From Bedellia somnulentella (Eukaryota; Arthropoda; Insecta; Lepidoptera; Bedelliidae), in NCBI GenBank assembly GCA_963576735.1, contig OY755196.1:5871912-5935911 (forward strand): a stretch of DNA of 64,000 bases, written 5' to 3'. Both the position numbers and the translations under genes were made by a program. Shown one piece after another: positions 58,601 through 64,000 of the stretch (position 1 is the stretch's first letter; each line of letters starts with the position of its first letter). A model generated the notes under the pieces. That model was given only the letters and a program-made list of their open reading frames with translations. It searched no databases and was not told where the DNA came from.

Positions 58601-59434
58601 GTTATTGCAAATATTGGCACCGTTCAACCATGTCGAGACTTACTGTAGGGTGTTGGCTGAAAGAAGCTTTTTGAAGACTTTGGGTATGTTTTATTGATTG
58701 ATAAAATAGAAAATGTGTGGTCGATTTTGCAAATTATTTAACAATTGGAATTATATATAACAATGCTAATTCCCAGAAATCTTAGCATAATAAAAATTAA
58801 TATTATAACATCAGTTTTACATACATTATTCATCAGTAATTTCTTTTCTTTCTGTCTTTGTATACGTGTCTATTTATGTTCTAATTTTAATAAAAATCAT
58901 TTATGATACAATTTTAACAATATATTTTTTTGGAAAACAGGTGGAGGCTGCAGTGCTCCGGTCGGGGTTTCAACAACGATAAAACCGAACGAAACAGAAT
59001 ACAAACTATCTATATCAGGTGCAGTTTGGAGTTTAGATGGCAAAACGAAAGTACATCACAGATTAGAACAAACATTCAAACAAATAAAAAACTCCCTAAA
59101 ACATCAACTTAGCCCTGCTAAAGAAAGCTGCAGTAAAAAAGTAAAAGTTGACAACCCTGACATAAACGTCAATTTGATTGACAATCAAACGGTAGAAAAT
59201 AAATCGGAAGATACTGGCAACACTCACAGTACTACTAAACAGGTTGTATTACAAAGTGGTAGTAAAATATTTTGTGGTATGTCTGAAAATTACAATATGC
59301 CTACAGATGTTATAGAAAAGTGTGAGGATTTAGGTATAAATTTGGCGAAAGAGTTGATTAGTAAAGGCGCTTTAGAAGTTATGAAAGTTACACAGGATTA
59401 TATTAGAAGCAGTGCAGGAATCGTGGAGTCTTGA
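52616..59434 (+). CDS. HMBS: Hydroxymethylbilane synthase (porphobilinogen deaminase), seven coding exons
   Basis: Cytosolic enzyme (EC 2.5.1.61) that joins four porphobilinogens into hydroxymethylbilane, step three of haem synthesis. Coding exons: 52616-52666, 53754-53826, 55033-55219, 56826-56908, 57706-57893, 58524-58683, 58941-59434. All junctions are GT-AG and phases match (0,1,2,1,0,1), giving 1236 nt and 411 residues. Order of signatures: [15 protein letters not shown], then [33 protein letters not shown] with catalytic Asp87, [35 protein letters not shown], and GGGCSAPV with Cys251, which carries the dipyrromethane cofactor. The start is the only ATG before the conserved N-terminal strand and leaves six residues ahead of it; no mitochondrial presequence, as expected. 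The C-terminal domain has roughly 45 extra polar residues (about 305-350) compared with the human enzyme. All six introns are present; every one except intron 6 holds recognisable repeats. Confidence 0.96.
53339..53680 (-). pseudogene. LINE ORF C-terminal fragment in HMBS intron 1
   Basis: Minus-strand open frame [20 protein letters not shown] continuing [20 protein letters not shown] resembles the C-terminus of insect non-LTR retrotransposon polyproteins (a 'lkrc.I....WE.lA.dr..WR' pattern). It ends at a stop after DDIHVLGE. No flanking RT domain is seen. Confidence 0.45.
53935..53980 (+). repeat. SINE-A head fragment in HMBS intron 2
   Basis: tgctgtattgtttctgctta, gaatatcattaaccgatttc. Confidence 0.4.
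53988..54140 (-). repeat. RTE-like LINE 3' end in HMBS intron 2
   Basis: Antisense fragment encoding [18 protein letters not shown] at the LINE C-terminus, preceded on the + strand by tatactcacacccattattcc. 5' truncated. Confidence 0.75.
54180..54255 (+). repeat. SINE-A 3' half fragment in HMBS intron 2
   Basis: cttttcccactcgggttcca, aaagtgtctgaggac. Confidence 0.5.
54258..54405 (-). repeat. SINE-A 3' half in HMBS intron 2
   Basis: acatacatacatacatatac to ggttgttggtgatggatctc; 5' truncated. Confidence 0.75.
55268..55518 (+). mobile_element. SINE-A, full length, in HMBS intron 3
   Basis: gctgtgtagtgtcggcttag to gtgagtatatgtatgtatgt; begins about 50 bp after the exon 3 donor. Confidence 0.85.
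55622..55860 (+). repeat. SINE-B 3' two thirds in HMBS intron 3
   Basis: tcttggttgtaaacggtgcg to cggcgtgtacgtttgagtt. Confidence 0.7.
56050..56142 (+). repeat. SINE-A head in HMBS intron 3
   Basis: ttttatcggcttagaatagc to taggctttttaaatgag. Confidence 0.6.
56145..56460 (+). mobile_element. SINE-B with head, tail lost, in HMBS intron 3
   Basis: tcgtgctagctcagtgggta, gggggttcaaatcc to gtacctttgcccacccc. Confidence 0.75.
56550..56783 (-). mobile_element. SINE-A subfamily 2 in HMBS intron 3
   Basis: acatacatacatatactcac to aatccggcactacacggca, ending about 40 bp before exon 4. Confidence 0.8.
57000..57110 (+). repeat. Fold-back SINE-C in HMBS intron 4
   Basis: The tRNA-like unit (atagctcagttggcagagca, caggttcgaatctcg) is preceded by an inverted copy of its own T-arm and acceptor end (cacctgcgggactcgaaccc). 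The anticodon loop gcgtata lacks the invariant T33. Confidence 0.6.
57262..57508 (-). mobile_element. SINE-A subfamily 2 in HMBS intron 4
   Basis: tatataaatacattatactc to ctaagccggcactacc. Confidence 0.8.
58290..58492 (+). repeat. SINE-B 3' half in HMBS intron 5
   Basis: cgtgaagaaacccacatggc to acgacgtgaacgtttgagtt, ending about 30 bp before the exon 6 acceptor. Confidence 0.7.
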
Positions 59435-59528
59435 TATTGGAACAAATATTTATTAGCACTGCCATTTTGTGTAATACTTTTTATTTTGTGACGTCCTTCG
59501 GCAAAACTTTGCTTTTGCTGTTAAAAAT

Positions 59529-59534
59529 AATAAA
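59529..59534 (+). terminator. HMBS polyadenylation signal
   Basis: AATAAA about 95 bp after the HMBS stop codon; a further AATAAA-like site lies near 59577. Confidence 0.5.
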
Positions 59535-60151
59535 CAAATAAGAAAATAATATAAGCAATATTTGGGATTAGTTATAATAAAGTTATATTATTTTAAAACT
59601 TAAGTTTTGTGACGAGATGAAAAAAGACATGTTTGAATTAGTTTTTAATACGCTTTTAAGCTCAATTTTTCTACCGTTGTTTACGGGCCTTTTCAGGTCC
59701 AATAGTGAGAAACCATATAGATATAAATATTGTCACTGCCCTTCACTTACATTTTGATGTAATATCATAAATTTAATTTCCCTAGTTGTTAATTGGTGCT
59801 ATTTGGTTAGTTCTAGATTAATGCAAAAGCTAACAACCAAGGCACAATATTTGATACGCACGTAGAATGCTGGACGTATACTCTGTATCTGCTAAGCTTT
59901 CTAAACCAGAATCTACGTTGTCCGAGTAAACTATCCCCAAGTGAGTTTCATGATTCACCCGAAGGTGGATTGCGAGATTCAATCGCAATTTCGTTTCGAT
60001 CCGAATAATCGAGTTCTATACATCTGAGTGAAAACAATACATATCTGTGTCTCTTTTACTCCTGGTGCTAAGGATAGCGTTACTTAACTTGGGCGTAAAG
60101 TAAACTATTCGATAAAACTCGCAATACAGAATCTAATCGTATAGTGTAAAA
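59535..60151. other. Downstream of HMBS: no feature recognised
   Basis: No coding or repeat signal seen. Confidence 0.4.
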
Positions 60152-60171
60152 GTTTTGGATTGAAAGTTATG

Positions 60172-60328
60172 GGCCTGCCCCCTATCACGTTAGTACACTG
60201 TCCATGCAAAACGTGGGTACTCTGAACACCAGGTGACAAAGTCACGTGATGTTCAGAAGTATTAGTACCTCTGCCAACCCCTTCGGGGATATTCGGCGTG
60301 AACGTTTATGTTATGTATGTCATGTTAT
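60172..60328 (+). mobile_element. SINE-B 3' half, 12-bp duplication
   Basis: gcctgccccctatcacgtta to the TTATG tail. Duplication gttttggattga at 60152-60163 and 60329-60340, with about eight untemplated bases at the 5' junction. Confidence 0.8.
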
Positions 60329-60340
60329 GTTTTGGATTGA

Positions 60341-60814
60341 CTTGAATTAAGATATTCTGATAGACTATCTCAGATAAAGATTTTTGGAAGAAGCGTTGAA
60401 TGAAAGAAAACCCAGTTCTTAGCAAAACACTTACAAACTGACATCAAGTATTTTTTTTAAATGATTTAGCTCATCCGAGTAGCTTACAACTGAAACGTCT
60501 GTCACTTAGACATATTTTAATGGTATAATAAAAACCAAATATCCATCCTTATGCCTTGGTTGCATTGATTGCATTTGAATGTTTTGTAATATAAGTATAA
60601 TTGTAGTTAAGACGTAACAAATAATTTAGTTTGCCCTACTTTAATAAAATTCAAGGGCACTTTACCAATCAAGTAGTGCAATCCATTTTAATTATTCGTG
60701 CAATGATCTTAGTTACTTATTTAAGTATTGATGATAAATATGTTTGTTTCTATAATTAAAAAAATCTTTACGGTTTTCTCTGACATGGTATAATATTAAA
60801 AGATGTCATAAAAT
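60341..60814. other. No feature recognised
   Basis: AT-rich non-coding. Confidence 0.45.
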
Positions 60815-61043
60815 TTACATATATACATATACTCACGGCCAGGAGCTTCAGAGCCAGAAACTCCTTAGCCACATTTGGAAGCTGATATGGGACAAGATGG
60901 TAGAAATAAAGTATCATTGGTGATGGATCTCCAACTTCATCACCCAAATATTACTTGAAAAGCCCCAATACCCTTAATCGCCTCTTACGACACCTGTGGG
61001 AGAAAGGTGTAGTGAAATTCTAAGCCAGCATTACACGGCAATA
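60815..61043 (-). mobile_element. SINE-A subfamily 2
   Basis: atatatacatatactcacgg to aagccagcattacacggca; the mini-hairpin is deleted. Confidence 0.75.
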
Positions 61044-61360
61044 ATGTTAAAATATGTCAAATAATATCAAGAGGTCTATTTGAAAACTAGTTATATCCGC
61101 GCTAAAGTTTGACTCCGTATTGCAGCAGTCAGCACGTTTTATATACAAAAAGGCGATACCACTCCTATTTAATAAAATAACTTTATCTACCTGAGAGTGA
61201 AATTTCATCTAAAACTGTTTTGTATTCTAGGTGTGATTGCGTAATGCACAAACCTACAGGGCTACTTCCACATTTACAATATTACAAGTTGTGAGGACAT
61301 AGTAGGAAGGAGCTCCGTCACCGGGCATTCACGTGTACTGTAACATTATAGATTCGTCTT
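61044..61360. other. Unique flank of the minisatellite
   Basis: The last part (tgagcattacattacaataa) shades into the 35-bp repeat. Confidence 0.4.
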
Positions 61361-61753
61361 TGAGCATTACATTACAATAATACCTCTCTGACTGTTGAGA
61401 ATTACATTACAATAATACCTCCCTGACTGTTGAGAATTACATTACAATAATACCTCTCTGACTGTTGAGAATTACATTACAATAATACCTCCCTGACTGT
61501 TGAGAATTACATTACAATAATACCTCCCTGACTGTTGAGAATTACATTACAATAATACCTCTCTGACTGTTGAGAATTACATTACAATAATACCTCCCTG
61601 ACTGTTGAGAATTACATTACAATAATACCTCCCTGACTGTTGAAAATTACATTACAATAATACCTCCCTGACTGTTGAGAATTACATTACAATAATACCT
61701 CCCTGACTGTTGAGAATTACATTACAATAATACCTCCCTGACTGTTGAGAATT
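61361..61753. repeat. 35-bp minisatellite, about 11 copies
   Basis: Ten exact-length units (61391-61740) of actgttgagaattacattac continuing aataatacctccctg, plus partial units at both ends. Variation is almost confined to one C/T site (cctccctg or cctctctg) and one G to A near 61643, so it is young or homogenised. Confidence 0.95.
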
Positions 61754-62248
61754 CGCGTGTAATCATATTTATATCTTCTCCTCCATCACTGATGCGAATG
61801 CTCCCGGTGAGGGAAACCCTTTAAATAAATAATAAATTACTACCACAAAAGGTTCATAATTATTCATTAAGAATACAATGACATCTCATTTTATGTCATA
61901 TGTATGTGACATAGAAAATCGTAAATTATTAATTAATCGCAACGCAACTCAGTTGATAACGGAAATACTATAGTTTAAAAACTATTCCATTTCATAGTAA
62001 AAGTTGGTTATTTAGTATGTAATATTATGATTTAAGTTTTTATGATTGTTTTTCTGTTGAATCCTTATAATGTATGGGGTAACTGATAAGCATAATCTTT
62101 ATAGATAGTTATATTATTGTTATGAATAAAGGAAAGTTATGACAAGATTGGTTTTTATTTTATTTTTATGCATAATCATAAAAAAATATACGCACACAAG
62201 TAACACACATACGGTTAGTCGCAAACTAAGTTAAACTTGTATTATGAG
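61754..62248. other. No feature recognised
   Basis: AT-rich; gcgaatgctcccggtgaggg near 61794 resembles no family I know. Confidence 0.4.
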
Positions 62249-62260
62249 ATACTAACTATA

Positions 62261-63654
62261 TACATACATATACTCACGGCTATAAATCCCTAGAAGGGGT
62301 AGCCAGAGCTATGGAACTAGAAATTCCTCAGCCACTTTTTGAAAGTTGAGTGGGGAAAAGATGGCAAAATAAAGGTTGTTGGTGATGGGTCTCCACTAGG
62401 GTGTGCAATCTTGCAGCAAAATCCCAATCTCGGTATTTGCAAGATTCCAGGGACTAATCTTGCAAGATCTCGGTATTTTGCGAGATCTCGCAAACTACTA
62501 GTTATTTTTAAAATGTCTTCTTAAAAAACATAAAATGTCTAAAGTACTAACTGCCAACTAGTTTCGGATATTGCGAGCCATATACCCAGCAGCAGACGAA
62601 GCCCGTTCAGCATCAACACTTGATGGTACCACTGATGACAAGCATTTGTACACTAGCTGCAAACGCTGCTCTTTAGCCCCGCCCGCCTGATTCAAAGAAG
62701 ATATTTTTTATTAATTTTATATAAATTATTCGAATCTCAAGAAATCCGCATAAAAATACTTGATTCCTAGACACTTTCGATGTGTGTAATTCCTAATTCT
62801 TCATCTAAAGAAAGACTTGTGCTTGCAACTGTTGATTGAGGCATGTTTCCCTCACCATCGTCAATAAAAGCTATATCTGTAGGCATAATCGTCCAATCAG
62901 CTTTTAAATTTCTTTACATGAGCCACCTAAAATCCTCAACATATTGGGCAGAATCACTTAAATAAAATAAAGCTGTCATATTTCTTCGCCGCTCACGGGT
63001 GCGAGTCTTCATAGCATCAGCCAGCTTTTGTGCTATTGGCGTTATACTATTTTCCAACTTTCTACCATGAAGCGCAAAGTATTTCAGCGGTGATAAATTC
63101 TGAATCTCTACGACACAATACTTCAACTGCCAATTTGATGGGTTAGAACACATCTTCTAAGTCGACCGAAGCCTCATATTCTTCTAAGAATGCATAATTG
63201 GGGTGCGTGCCAAGATTGACATTTATTAAATCCTTGCTAACTAAAGTCTTTAATTTGTTAAATCTGGAAATCCTACCTGCGAGACTGAACCAGCGAGTTT
63301 CGCAGTCGAGCACTAACTGCATGTTTTTGCCAAACTCCGCATCCGCATACACCTGTTTCACTCAAGCGCGGGGTGAGCTGACCGTGGAAATGCAATGCTA
63401 GAATGGACGATGTATACGTTGCCTAATCTTGCAAATCTTGCGAGATCTCGCATGATTTTGGGTGCAAGATTGATCTTGCAAAATAAGTGCAAGATCTCGG
63501 TATTTCGAGATCTCGCAATACCGAGATTGCACTCCCTAGTCTCCACCCGCATCGCCCAAATAACCCATAAAGGCCCCAATACCGTTAGTCGCCTCTTACG
63601 TACACCCACCGGCAGAAATGGAGTAGTGTTATTCTAAGCCGACACTACACAGCA
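62261..63654 (-). mobile_element. SINE-A split by a hAT transposon
   Basis: The SINE parts are 62261-62396 and 63539-63654, about 244 bp when the insert and one 8-bp duplication are subtracted. Its own duplication is atactaactata at 62249-62260 against atactacctata at 63655-63666 (one difference). Confidence 0.8.
62397..63538 (-). mobile_element. hAT-superfamily DNA transposon, degraded, 8-bp target duplication
   Basis: 1142 bp with inverted ends TAGGGTGTGCAATCTT / TAGGGAGTGCAATCTC and duplication gtctccac on each side, both characteristic of hAT elements. Subterminal repeats (cttgcaagatctcgg, cttgcgagatctcgc) occur at both ends. The minus strand keeps pieces of transposase: LVLDCETRWFSLAGRISRF near 63300 and a C-terminal dimerisation box PSSVDAERASSAAGY near 62600, ending at a stop at 62558-62560. 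Frames shift near 63150 and the N-terminal zinc-finger region is gone, so it cannot move itself. Confidence 0.85.
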
Positions 63655-63699
63655 ATACTACCTATATGATATATTTATTTCTATGAATAATATCCAAGA

Positions 63700-63812
63700 C
63701 TAAGAAACACTAATTTATGCTAATCACATAAATATCGCTCTCACCAGGAATCGAACCCGCAACCTCCGGGCCGAGAAGCTAGTCACTTATTGACTAGGCC
63801 ACGGACGTCGTG
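63700..63812 (-). repeat. SINE-D, tRNA-like head
   Basis: Second copy (gaatcgaacccgcaacctcc, gactaggccacggacgtcg), same family as 8682-8783. Confidence 0.5.
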
Positions 63813-63889
63813 GATGAATTGTGGTTTTTATTATCTTTTACTCTAAAATTTACACCATGGTGGGGATTCCAACTGTTCTGTTTTTTGGA

Positions 63890-64000
63890 GCAAAAACAAA
63901 AGGACATGAATGAAAAGATTGATGTAAATATGAATATCAAGAAGATTCCTGGATGGTGCGAAGTAGTGATAGGTGGTTTCTGTCTACCCCAATAGGAGCT
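63890..64000 (+). repeat. RTE-like LINE 3' end, cut by window edge
   Basis: aatgaaaagattgatgtaaa, then gcgaagtagtgataggtggt and ctaccccaataggagc match the final 110 bp of the LINE. The tail lies beyond the window. Confidence 0.55.

Noticed and set aside
58342..58620. 92-codon minus frame over HMBS exon 6
   Set aside because: Antisense of SINE-B and of the HMBS exon.
61361..61753. CRISPR-like array
   Set aside because: Repeats are directly adjacent with no spacers, and the genome is eukaryotic; it is a minisatellite.

Overview
The window looks like nuclear DNA of a moth or butterfly. It is AT-rich, has short GT-AG-spliced exons, and is crowded with short retroposons and miniature transposons. 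Several repeat types (the 'accgacttc' repeat near 15 kb, the 'tccgtgcttcgg' repeat near 38.2 kb, the 'ggttgtctggaagagatcgc' LINE tail near 25.9 kb) are of kinds I associate with Lepidoptera; that placement is inference and the species cannot be named from the sequence alone.

Two host genes are supported exon by exon, both on the + strand. A vaccinia-related kinase (VRK1 / NHK-1 / ballchen type) has four coding exons between 41595 and 49462 and encodes 879 residues. Hydroxymethylbilane synthase (HMBS, the third enzyme of haem synthesis) has seven coding exons between 52616 and 59434 and encodes 411 residues. They are functionally unrelated neighbours: one phosphorylates chromatin proteins in the nucleus, the other makes a tetrapyrrole in the cytosol.

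From 1 to about 41 kb I find no convincing gene. That region, the introns of both genes and the 59.5-64 kb flank are filled with repeats. (1) SINE-A: about 245 bp, more than 45 copies or fragments, in two diagnostic subfamilies, ending in CCGTGAGTATATGTATG repeats. (2) SINE-B: about 360 bp, tRNA-derived head, ending in GGCGTGAACGTTTATGTTATG repeats. (3) 5'-truncated copies of a non-LTR retrotransposon (called RTE-like here) ending in GGCGTGAGTATATGTATG repeats. (4) Two sparser tRNA-like families, SINE-C and SINE-D. (5) Fold-back elements, a hAT transposon inserted into a SINE-A, and a 35-bp minisatellite.

The shared 3' end of families 1-3 (a CCCC..GGGG mini-hairpin, then GGCGTGA, then TATG or TTATG repeats) suggests that the LINE supplies the machinery that copies both SINEs. 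Target-site duplications of 10-14 bp around many copies, and one copy with a 5' inversion, point to target-primed reverse transcription. The other point of interest is a roughly 168-residue low-complexity insertion between the catalytic loop and the DYG motif of the VRK kinase domain.
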